Position numbers and translations under genes: made by a program | Shown: positions 8,810-15,610 of the stretch, piece by piece | How positions within the stretch are numbered: the first letter of the stretch is position 1 | Layout: each line of letters starts with the position of its first letter | Notes under the pieces: model-generated | Seen by the model: only the letters and a program-made list of their open reading frames with translations | Told to the model about the DNA's origin: nothing | Databases searched by the model: none | Source: Rudanella lutea DSM 19387 | GTDB taxonomy: Bacteria; Bacteroidota; Bacteroidia; Cytophagales; Spirosomataceae | DNA: 64,000 nt | Assembly: GCF_000383955.1 (NCBI RefSeq) | Contig: NZ_KB913013.1 | Span: 849,694-913,693, forward strand | Reading direction: 5' to 3'

Positions 8810-8898
8810 ACGAGTAGGTTATGAGATACCGTTTGGGAGTAAGCACCCGCGCTTGCCCGAAAGCAAACAGGTGACGATACCCCAACACGACAACCGGG

Positions 8899-9861
8899 TT
8901 AGTGTGTTGTTGCCTGACTACCGGCAAAACTCTTGTACCCCTGCCAGGGGGTGTAGCCTTCCGACTTTTTGCTGTAGTAGCCCGTGCCATCGTAGGCCCG
9001 CAACTGTGGGTCGTTGAGGCAGTCATCAGTGCAGGTGCCCTGATGCTCCCAGCCGCACTCTTCGCACATGGCTACGTGATTGTTGCAGGCCGGGCTGGCG
9101 CAGTTGACCATGCGGTCGGAGGCTTTTCCGCAACGGTAGCAGGTCGAGACAACGGTCGGGTTCACCTGGTTAACCTCCACAGCCACCCGGTTATCGAACA
9201 CGTAACACTTGCCATCGAAATCTTCGCCACCCGCTTCAAGGCCGTATTTGATGATGCCGCCATGAAGCTGGTAGACATTCTGAAAACCCTGCGAAATGAG
9301 GTAGGCACTGGCTTTTTCGCACTTGATACCGCCAGTACAATAGGTGATTACCTTCTTGTCTTTGAGATGGGCGATCTCGTCGACATGCTCGGGCAGTTCG
9401 CGCAAGTTCTCCATATCGAAGGTGATAGCCCCTTTGAACTTACCCACCGAGTGTTCGTAGTTCGACCGCATATCGACCAACACCACATCAGGGTCGTTTT
9501 TGAGCTTTCGAAACGATTCGGGATCGAGGTGCACCCCCGTTCGTTCGAGCGGGTTTACGGGCAAATCAGAATGCACAATTTCGGGTTTCACCCGGACGTG
9601 CAGTTTCTGGAAAGCGTGCTGTTCGTGCTCTTCCACCTTAAACTCAAGCGCTTCGAACCGGGGGTCGGCTTTTACAGCGGCCATGTAGGCTTCGCAGTCG
9701 GCGGTCAGGCCCGAAACGGTACCGTTGAGTCCTTCAGGCGCTACAATGATGCGCCCGAGCAGATTAAGCCTTAAACAGAGTAAGTGATGCTCTTCCCGAA
9801 AGGCTTCAGGATCAGCAATTGGGGTATAGCAATAATATAGTAAAACGCGATATGGTTTCAT
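8899..9861 (-). CDS. trhO: tRNA uridine(34) hydroxylase, rhodanese-related TrhO
   Basis: A 320-residue protein of the TrhO (YceA) family, which makes 5-hydroxyuridine at position 34 of certain tRNAs with molecular oxygen. An N-terminal ferredoxin-like domain (RVLLYYCYTPIADP, GRIIVAPEGLNGTVSG) is followed by a rhodanese domain with the active-site Cys at about residue 175 in TYCTGGIKCEKAS, and a cysteine-rich C-terminus (CYRCG, CEECGWEHQGTC) that looks metal-binding. The ATG at 9859-9861 is preferred over an upstream in-frame one at 9888 because the upstream one falls inside the -7 box at 9886-9893. A broken copy lies at 12061-12410. Confidence 0.95.
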   Translation of the reverse strand: MKPYRVLLYYCYTPIADPEAFREEHHLLCLRLNLLGRIIVAPEGLNGTVSGLTADCEAYMAAVKADPRFEALEFKVEEHEQHAFQKLHVRVKPEIVHSDLPVNPLERTGVHLDPESFRKLKNDPDVVLVDMRSNYEHSVGKFKGAITFDMENLRELPEHVDEIAHLKDKKVITYCTGGIKCEKASAYLISQGFQNVYQLHGGIIKYGLEAGGEDFDGKCYVFDNRVAVEVNQVNPTVVSTCYRCGKASDRMVNCASPACNNHVAMCEECGWEHQGTCTDDCLNDPQLRAYDGTGYYSKKSEGYTPWQGYKSFAGSQATTH

Positions 9862-9885
9862 TAGTATGGGTGCTATTTCAGACCG

Positions 9886-9893
9886 CAAAGATA
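9886..9893 (-). promoter_or_regulatory. -7 box TATCTTTG upstream of trhO
   Basis: Read on the minus strand, the site is TATCTTTG. It gives a leader of about 18-20 nt to the trhO ATG at 9861. I saw no clear TTG at the -33 position. Confidence 0.5.
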
Positions 9894-10042
9894 CGGCTTT
9901 CGGCGTTCAGATGTTACCTATTTGGTCGGAAGCCTTTTGGTGAACCATGGTACCCTGACCCTACTACCAACCAAAGCCGTTTATGTCTGATTACTATATA
10001 CGTTTTACAAGTGCTGCATCTGTCCTCCCAAATCTAACAAAA

Positions 10043-10076
10043 AGCCGCCGAAGCATCTATCGATGCATCGGCGGCT
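10043..10076 (-). terminator. Intrinsic terminator after the DUF2490 gene
   Basis: The stem pairs 10043-10051 with 10068-10076 (9 bp) and continues with 4 bp after an A-A mismatch. On the minus strand it is followed by TTTTTGTT. It lies 64 nt after the DUF2490 stop codon. Confidence 0.8.
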
Positions 10077-10139
10077 CGAACAAGCACCTAACTCAGATCC
10101 CTGTAGCTGTAGAAACAGCTTCAGCATACGCCTGAGCTG

Positions 10140-10943
10140 TTACTTTTTCCGAAGATCCAGGTTGACGATTGTATTAACAATCAATCCATTGTTAAACTGA
10201 AACACATTCCGGTTTTGTATCTCACGGGGCAACTGCACGAGTTGCTGAAAGAAACCGCCTTCGAGTCTGAATACTGGGTTGAACCGGTACCCTGCCAGCA
10301 GTCCAAGGCGATTCTGGTCAAACACATTCTCACCTACATTACGGCCAAAACTGACAAACAGCTCATCGTATGCAGCCACGTACGGAGTCCGGTCTTCGAG
10401 CTTGGGTTTGCCCAGCGGCAACTGCGCCCTAAACATATACCGTATACGGTTGGAGTACACTGTTTCATCGGGCCGACGACTATCGGCGCTCAGATAACGA
10501 CCAATCCACCGTTGTTCCAGCATGAATCGGTGTGAAACATCGACCCGGCCGACCGGGTTACTCAGGGTCATCATCTGAAAAAGGCGGTGCTCGGGAAACT
10601 GCCGCCCCGCAGCCTGAATAGGGTAATCGCCGTACGGGAACGTTTCGATCCAGGCATACCCGGCCCGCAGCGTTAACCGGTCATTTACCCGGTAGTTGAT
10701 TCCTGTCCGTAACAGGCTTTGCTGCCATTTCGTCACAAACTCATCGCGCCGAAACTGATACTCCAGATGCCCACTCCAACGACTTGAAAATGTCAAAGTC
10801 GACGCATTGGTGAACCAGCCAATCGTGTTATTATCACGCAAACGGGTGTTCTGCGCCTGTGCCACCCCAAAAGTCAACCAGCCAAAGAGCATTAGTAATG
10901 AGCCAATTGCCGGGGATTGTCGCTCCGATCCAATGCCGATCAT
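10140..10943 (-). CDS. DUF2490 outer-membrane protein
   Basis: A 267-residue exported protein with a signal peptide (hydrophobic stretch around residues 14-28, cleavage after GVAQA). The mature part is made of alternating amphipathic strands (RWSGHLEYQFRRDEF, LTLRAGYAWIETFPYG, AQLPLGKPK) and ends RKK after a last beta strand, as in small outer-membrane barrels of the DUF2490 family. Function unknown. Its ATG overlaps the stop codon of the carbonic anhydrase gene by four bases (ATGA), so the two are translationally coupled and probably work in the same compartment (inference). Confidence 0.8.
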   Translation of the reverse strand: MIGIGSERQSPAIGSLLMLFGWLTFGVAQAQNTRLRDNNTIGWFTNASTLTFSSRWSGHLEYQFRRDEFVTKWQQSLLRTGINYRVNDRLTLRAGYAWIETFPYGDYPIQAAGRQFPEHRLFQMMTLSNPVGRVDVSHRFMLEQRWIGRYLSADSRRPDETVYSNRIRYMFRAQLPLGKPKLEDRTPYVAAYDELFVSFGRNVGENVFDQNRLGLLAGYRFNPVFRLEGGFFQQLVQLPREIQNRNVFQFNNGLIVNTIVNLDLRKK

Positions 10944-11731
10944 CGTCCCGAGGTAGTATAGCCGACCATGTTGGGCAGGGTTTCGGGCAGGAATTCCACT
11001 TTACCTGTGCCCAGATTATAAACCGCACCCACAATCAGGATTTCCCCTTTCTGGTATTTGCGCGAGAGTACCGGGTCCAGATCACGCAGGCTATTGACCT
11101 GCTCAAGCACATTCTGACGAATGGCATTTTCGAGCAAGTTACCTCCCATGGCTCTCGCTTTCTGGGCTGCTGGTTTAATACTGTTGACAAGGGCAATAAT
11201 ATGGCCGGGGAGATTTTCGGGCCGTTTGATGGCGGCATCGACGGCTCCACAGCTTTGGTGTCCCAAAACAACAATCAGCTTAGAACCCAGCACGACACTC
11301 GCATACTCAATACTACCATACGACGCTTCGGCCATCACCTGACCGGCCGTACGGATAATAAACAAATCACCCACACCCTGATCAAAGATAATCTCGTTGG
11401 GCACCCGGCTATCGGCACAGCTTACAACAATGGCAAACGGCTTTTGGCCTTTCTCGGTATTGGTCAGGGCAGCCTGGTCCTGACGAGGTCGGATACTTTT
11501 GTGCTCAACGAATCGACGATTGCCCCCCATGAGCTTGCACAAGGCGATTCGAGGATCAGCATACGCCGAGTCCCGATTAACAACGTAATGATCTTTACGC
11601 CACTGGACTGAGTCGATCGTGACCGGTGTGGGAGGAGCTGGCGCAGCCGCCCGACGGCGTGTCTGTGCTTCGGAAATTGTTACCAGACAGGTTGAAACGA
11701 ACAGAGTGGCAACAAGTGAGTGAAGTTTCAT
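10940..11731 (-). CDS. Exported beta-class carbonic anhydrase
   Basis: A 263-residue beta-carbonic anhydrase that interconverts CO2 and bicarbonate. Zinc ligands are Cys105 (in SCADSRVP), His158 and Cys161 (in LGHQSCGA), with the Asp107/Arg109 dyad. Residues 1-22 form a signal peptide (cleavage near SEAQ), followed by a basic, Ala/Pro-rich linker, so the enzyme is periplasmic or outer-membrane associated. Most bacterial beta-class enzymes are cytoplasmic. It is transcribed ahead of, and coupled to, the DUF2490 barrel. An array of evenly spaced TTAG motifs lies 64-110 nt upstream of its start. Confidence 0.92.
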   Translation of the reverse strand: MKLHSLVATLFVSTCLVTISEAQTRRRAAAPAPPTPVTIDSVQWRKDHYVVNRDSAYADPRIALCKLMGGNRRFVEHKSIRPRQDQAALTNTEKGQKPFAIVVSCADSRVPNEIIFDQGVGDLFIIRTAGQVMAEASYGSIEYASVVLGSKLIVVLGHQSCGAVDAAIKRPENLPGHIIALVNSIKPAAQKARAMGGNLLENAIRQNVLEQVNSLRDLDPVLSRKYQKGEILIVGAVYNLGTGKVEFLPETLPNMVGYTTSGR

Positions 11732-12060
11732 GAAATAATTATGTTAGCAATTACTCTTAAAACTCCGTACGCAACGAATGGTTACCTAAACCTGTTAGAG
11801 CTGTCTTAGAAATACATTAGAAAGATATTAGAACTTATTAGTCTACAAAAACCGGTGAATTGTCATTTATATATCAAAATATACATAAAGGTGAGCGCTT
11901 TTATTATCTATTAGACTTAGGTAAGCTGGTCCAGGAAAGAAAGTTTATTAACCGATATACTTCCTAAAAATCCTTTTACAAGAAGTACCCAAATAACAAA
12001 AAAAATCCTATTTAATCCTATATATAAAAGGGTAGCCACGTCAGCTATGTACATTCAACA
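11732..12060. other. AT-rich intergenic region upstream of the carbonic anhydrase gene
   Basis: There is no gene in these 329 bases. They are clearly richer in A and T than the flanks and hold the phased TTAG array described separately plus a further TTAGACTTAG at about 11911-11920. No good -33/-7 promoter pair was found on either strand. Confidence 0.6.
11795..11841. repeat. Five TTAG motifs at helical-turn spacing
   Basis: TTAG occurs at 11795, 11806, 11817, 11828 and 11838, that is, steps of 11, 11, 11 and 10 bp; the three middle copies read TTAGAA and the first TTAGAG. All copies face the same side of the helix. Such phased direct repeats usually bind a cooperating regulator. The site is 64-110 bp upstream of the carbonic anhydrase ATG. 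Confidence 0.55.
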
Positions 12061-12410
12061 ACCCACCGAATGCTCGTAGTTGGACCGCATATCTACTAAC
12101 ACCACATCGGGGTCGTTTTTGAGCTTCCGAAACGATTCGGGATCGAGGTGCACCCCCGTTCGTTCGAGCGAGTTGACGGGCAAATCAAAGTGCACAATTT
12201 CGGGCTTCACCCGGACGTGCAGTTTCTGGAAAGCGTGCTGTTCGTGCTCTTCCACCTTAAACTCAAGCGCTTCGAACCGGGGATCGGCTTTTACAGCGGC
12301 CATGTAAGCTTCGCAGTCGGCGGTCAGGCCCGAAACGGTACTGTTAGGGCCTTCGGGCGCTACAATGATACGCCCGAGCAGATTTAGCCCTAAACAGATT
12401 TGGTCGGAAG
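12061..12410 (-). pseudogene. Truncated second copy of trhO
   Basis: Positions 12061-12397 align without gaps to 9442-9778 inside trhO, with about 22 differences in 337 bases by hand count. The reading frame of the copy is open and encodes the N-terminal part of TrhO up to EHSVG, then meets a stop. The first codons of the gene and the whole catalytic rhodanese half are missing. A 13-base match (12398-12410 with 9920-9932) shows that sequence upstream of trhO was also copied and that 141 bp between were lost. This is a decayed duplication, not an independent gene. Confidence 0.85.
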
Positions 12411-12449
12411 CACCGGTTTATCCGCCCCCCCTGGCCTGTATAGGCACGT

Positions 12450-12914
12450 TTACCCCTGAAAACCTGTACGTACATGGGAGCCATCGCAGTACGGCTTGTT
12501 TTGGCTGGCTCCGCACCGGCAAAAAGCCGTGACACGGTGTTTGGGAGTTTCGTGGCCGCTGCTGTCTTTCACCAGCAAATTACCATACACCATGAGTGGC
12601 CCGTTGGGCATCACTTCTACCAGGCTTTCTCCTTCCACGGTTTCTATTTCGGCGGCTTCCTCCTGACGTACGTAACTCAGCGCCCCCGATGGACAACGGT
12701 CTACTTGCTCTACAATCCGTTCGGTTTCGGCCCCCTGCATGTTTACCCACGGCCGTAGCCGGGGATTGAAGACTTCCCCCAACTGCGTCCAACAGATTTT
12801 GGAGTGAACACAGATGGCCGGTTTCCAGACTACCGTTATTTCCCCGTTTGTATACGTCCTGGTTATATCGGGAGTCTCGGACTTCGTATCTCGAATTTTG
12901 TTTTCGTCGTTCAT
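12450..12914 (-). CDS. YjdI-CDGSH iron-sulfur fusion protein
   Basis: A protein of about 154 residues with two iron-sulfur modules. The first (about 15-80) is YjdI-like, Fer4_19: AICVHSKICWTQLGEVF followed by VDRCPSGALSY. The second, at the C-terminus, is a CDGSH domain, FCRCGASQNKPYCDGSH, with the three Cys and one His that hold a 2Fe-2S cluster. Such fusions are thought to act in electron transfer or redox sensing, without a proven reaction. I chose the ATG at 12912-12914, 14 nt after the stop of the next gene upstream; a start at 12950 would overlap it. Operon with the ABM-like and OsmC genes is likely. Confidence 0.9.
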   Translation of the reverse strand: MNDENKIRDTKSETPDITRTYTNGEITVVWKPAICVHSKICWTQLGEVFNPRLRPWVNMQGAETERIVEQVDRCPSGALSYVRQEEAAEIETVEGESLVEVMPNGPLMVYGNLLVKDSSGHETPKHRVTAFCRCGASQNKPYCDGSHVRTGFQG

Positions 12915-12928
12915 TGGCTCTACTGATT

Positions 12929-13231
12929 TTATAACGGATGGCCTTCCCAAAGTATGGCTTTCTCCACCGATTCAACCTTCAGAGAAAGGTACTGCTGACG
13001 CTCAGGATCGTCGCGGTAACGTTCGAAATCGGCCTTACTCGGAAATGAAACTAGATGAATTTCGTACGGATAACCCATACGGGTAGCAACAACGGCCGTA
13101 GCATCGGGCCGAACACGGTACAGTAGCTCGCCATTGTGTCGTTCAATCAGCGGAAGTACGTTGTCTTCGAAGGTATGAAACGTCGATTCTTTCCCTTCCT
13201 GAATGTAGATCACCTGCGTGTAGTAAAGCAT
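12929..13231 (-). CDS. DUF1330/ABM-like dimeric alpha-beta barrel protein
   Basis: A 100-residue protein with the pattern of a ferredoxin-like dimeric barrel: an N-terminal strand YYTQVIYIQEGKE, a helix FHTFEDNVLPLIERH, a strand LLYRVRPDA, YPYEIHLVSFPSKADFERYRDD and a last helix. This resembles DUF1330 or antibiotic-biosynthesis-monooxygenase proteins. The catalytic function is not known. It sits between the YjdI-CDGSH gene (14 nt) and osmC (33 nt) on the same strand. Confidence 0.7.
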   Translation of the reverse strand: MLYYTQVIYIQEGKESTFHTFEDNVLPLIERHNGELLYRVRPDATAVVATRMGYPYEIHLVSFPSKADFERYRDDPERQQYLSLKVESVEKAILWEGHPL

Positions 13232-13264
13232 GATTACCTGCTGGTTTGGTGGCCGGGTAGCTTA

Positions 13265-13657
13265 CTATCTGACCAACGTAGTACTGAAATCAATTGGATT
13301 TTCGAGAATCCGATGAACCGGACAGCGGTCGGCAATTTCGAGCAGGCGTTCTCGCTGCTCCTCCGTCAGATTACCATTGATGATGAGCCGCATATGCATT
13401 TTCGCCCGTTGGGTAAGCGGATCATTTTCGAGGTCAACATGCGCTACTGCTGAGGTCATGGGCCATCCCTTACGGTCGGCGTACATACGCAGCGTAATGA
13501 CGGTACAAGCCCCCAACGATGCCGCCAGCAGATCGCCCGGCTTCATTCCTTTATCACCCCCACCAACTTCGGCGGGCTCATCGCAAACAATTACCTGTGT
13601 ATCGGTTGAAATATGCGTTTCGTACGGAGTCTGTTCAATCCGGGCAGTTACGGTCAT
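13265..13657 (-). CDS. OsmC family peroxide reductase
   Basis: A 130-residue OsmC/Ohr-like protein. The two redox cysteines are Cys51 (in SLGACTVITLRMYA) and Cys112 (in ADRCPVHRIL). The family reduces organic hydroperoxides in the cytoplasm. Length is close to the YhfA-type subgroup. It is the first gene of a three-gene minus-strand group with the ABM-like and YjdI-CDGSH genes, which suggests a shared redox-stress role (inference). Confidence 0.9.
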   Translation of the reverse strand: MTVTARIEQTPYETHISTDTQVIVCDEPAEVGGGDKGMKPGDLLAASLGACTVITLRMYADRKGWPMTSAVAHVDLENDPLTQRAKMHMRLIINGNLTEEQRERLLEIADRCPVHRILENPIDFSTTLVR

Positions 13658-13739
13658 GAAGTTTCAGATTGGCCGGTGAGTTAACCAGAGGTTCATCAGC
13701 CAGCGAATGAGACAAAATAGGCCCATTTGATGCGCTTAC

Positions 13740-13935
13740 CCCCAGGTTTGTTTAAGTTTTGATCAACTTTTTTGCCTAATAGTTGAACAATTATCCACCA
13801 ATATCGTTAAAAACTATAGATACGCCAGCACGGTGTGACGCTTATATACCCCTCCGCGGGTTTTTATAGGATGTAGAATAGTGTCGAATATACAACTTCA
13901 TCGACAAGCCCCCGCCCACAAGCGGGGGCTTTTGT
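13740..13935 (+). ncRNA. Possible small RNA ending at an orphan terminator
   Basis: A strong plus-strand terminator (13906-13931) has no plus-strand protein gene upstream of it; the nearest upstream gene, osmC, points the other way. A short, T-rich intergenic stretch precedes it. A small RNA transcribed from about 13740-13800 is one explanation. No convincing promoter pair was found, and no known RNA family was recognised. Confidence 0.25.
13906..13931 (+). terminator. GC-rich intrinsic terminator, plus orientation
   Basis: A 10-bp perfect stem (13906-13915 with 13922-13931) is followed by TTGTTTTAT on the plus strand. The minus strand lacks a T-run after the stem, so it is a poor terminator for the DUF3050 gene that ends at 13947. 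A weaker hairpin with a T-run lies just upstream at about 13840-13867. Confidence 0.75.
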
Positions 13936-13946
13936 TTTATCTGATT

Positions 13947-14717
13947 TTACCCATTCACAAGGCTCAGTTCAGCACAAACGGCATCCCACAGCCGAATACG
14001 CGCTTGCAGCGCCCGGATGGTCCAATCGGTAGCCTCGGCCCATTTCTCTTCATCGGCACCGCACAGTTCTTCGACCATCTGCATCGCCAGGTGGCTGTGA
14101 TGGTCCCCGTCGAGTTCAATATGCCGCTCCAGATAGTACCGGAACGTGTCAAGTTGGCCATTACCGGCATCAAGCTGTCGCACAATCTCGATAAACATGT
14201 TCGGAATCAGGTCCTCACGACCAAACGTAAACACCGACGCAACCAGGTGCGGCTTACCGGTATCGATCACATCGAACGTAAACTCGACAAACTTCCGTAC
14301 GCCCTCGGGCAGGTTGAGGTTTGCCAAACTCTCCCGTACCGGTTTTCCAGCGGCTACCTCACTTACCAGCTGGCTCACCGGAGCGGTATCGGCCCCCATT
14401 TGCTCCATGGCTTCGAGATACAGTTCGTAATGGCTCAAACGCCGACCATCGGGGGTTTCGTCGGACTCCTCGCCCGTTACGATTTCGTTGATTAGGTACC
14501 GCACAGAGCCATTTCCCACCGGCACCCAGGGTACCGAGGTGCAGGTAAGCTGAATCTGTAATCCCTTCAGCAATGACATAAAATCCCAAACCGCAAAAGC
14601 GTGGTAACGGGCAAAATCACGCAGACCGTTCAAATCCTGCACAGTTCCGTAGATTTCATGTCGGAGAAGTTCAGAACGAACCGGCTCAATAGCAGCCTTT
14701 AAATTATCAATTGACAT
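13947..14717 (-). CDS. DUF3050 domain protein (heme-oxygenase-like fold)
   Basis: A 256-residue all-helical cytoplasmic protein that matches DUF3050: MSIDNLKAAIEPVRSELLRH at the start, FARYHAFAVWDFMSLLKGLQ, and the late ERHIELDGDHHSHLAM. The conserved His and Glu residues recall the diiron/heme-oxygenase-like oxidase fold, but no activity is established for this family. The ATG at 14715-14717 is supported by a TACATTTG box 22-29 nt upstream. An upstream in-frame start at 14843 would lie before that promoter. Confidence 0.85.
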   Translation of the reverse strand: MSIDNLKAAIEPVRSELLRHEIYGTVQDLNGLRDFARYHAFAVWDFMSLLKGLQIQLTCTSVPWVPVGNGSVRYLINEIVTGEESDETPDGRRLSHYELYLEAMEQMGADTAPVSQLVSEVAAGKPVRESLANLNLPEGVRKFVEFTFDVIDTGKPHLVASVFTFGREDLIPNMFIEIVRQLDAGNGQLDTFRYYLERHIELDGDHHSHLAMQMVEELCGADEEKWAEATDWTIRALQARIRLWDAVCAELSLVNG

Positions 14718-14738
14718 ATATATGATTTGTTTATTTCT

Positions 14739-14746
14739 CAAATGTA
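14739..14746 (-). promoter_or_regulatory. -7 box TACATTTG upstream of the DUF3050 gene
   Basis: Read on the minus strand the site is TACATTTG, a perfect match to TAnnTTTG. It predicts a leader of about 15-18 nt and fixes the ATG at 14717 as the likely start. No TTG was seen at -33. Confidence 0.55.
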
Positions 14747-14935
14747 CGCAGTGGGTACTACTTTTCAGGACGGTTTGTCGAACAAAATTGTTGGCCTGAA
14801 CGCAGGTGTTTTTACCGGATTTGAGTAGGAAATTGACACCCAATCCCCTTTGAGACTTCGTAATCTTGCTCTAACGTTTCGGTTAATTAATTTCGGTTAC
14901 CCGCTCAGCCATTGAACCGGTTGCCCAATTTGCGT

Positions 14936-15610
14936 ATGCGATACATCGTGTGGTTAGTTTTACTGGCCTCGTGCCGCCCGGACCCAGCCCCGACCGCCTT
15001 ACCCGACTCTTCCTACTTTCCGCTCCAGGCGGGCAGTTTTCGGGTGTACTCGGTCACGGAGCACCTGTACAGACCAGGCCAGGTTCTGCTTACCCGACAG
15101 TACCAATGGCGACACACAACGGGCGCTCCCTTTTTGGGCCTTTCGGGCAATAACACCTACCCTATTACGTACGCACACCGGCTCAATTCAGATTCAGAAT
15201 GGCATACCGATTCGGTTGGTGCCACCCAACTAACCGCGGCCGAAGCGTTGCTCACACATGGCGGCCAAACCACCGTAACCCTCGCCTTTCCGGTAGCCAA
15301 TGGCACCCGCTGGAACGGCAATCGCTACCGAAATGACCCTCCCGACGAGTTTGTGATGCAACAGTGCCATACCCCCTTTCGTACGGGCGAGAAAGACTTT
15401 GCCCGCACCCTAACCGTTATTCAACAAAACGATTCTACCTTAGTCTCTCAGGACAAGCGGATCGAGGTGTATGCTCAGGGCGCGGGGCTGGTGTACGCCG
15501 AACGGCAACAGGTGCGCTACTGTGCTGCCGAATCTGGCTGCGGCTCCCCCACAGCGATCAAGTCTGGAATTAGACAATTTATCCGTTTGACGGACTATGG
15601 AAACAAATAA
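14936..15610 (+). CDS. Lipoprotein of unknown function
   Basis: A 224-residue lipoprotein: MRYIVWLVLLASC is a short signal peptide with lipobox LASC, so the mature protein begins with a lipidated Cys. The rest contains a SSYFPLQAGSFRVYSVTEHLYRPG segment (split for description) and several conserved-looking aromatic strands typical of Bacteroidota cell-surface lipoproteins. No family was recognised. The ATG at 14936 is used, since the upstream in-frame codon at 14912 is TTG. Its last 14 nt overlap the start of the subtilase gene, so the two are coupled. Confidence 0.75.
   Translation: MRYIVWLVLLASCRPDPAPTALPDSSYFPLQAGSFRVYSVTEHLYRPGQVLLTRQYQWRHTTGAPFLGLSGNNTYPITYAHRLNSDSEWHTDSVGATQLTAAEALLTHGGQTTVTLAFPVANGTRWNGNRYRNDPPDEFVMQQCHTPFRTGEKDFARTLTVIQQNDSTLVSQDKRIEVYAQGAGLVYAERQQVRYCAAESGCGSPTAIKSGIRQFIRLTDYGNK

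Noticed and set aside
12055-12303. Open frame of 82 codons as an independent small gene
   Set aside because: It is the in-frame remnant of TrhO without N-terminus and catalytic half, and it has no start context of its own; listed as a pseudogene.
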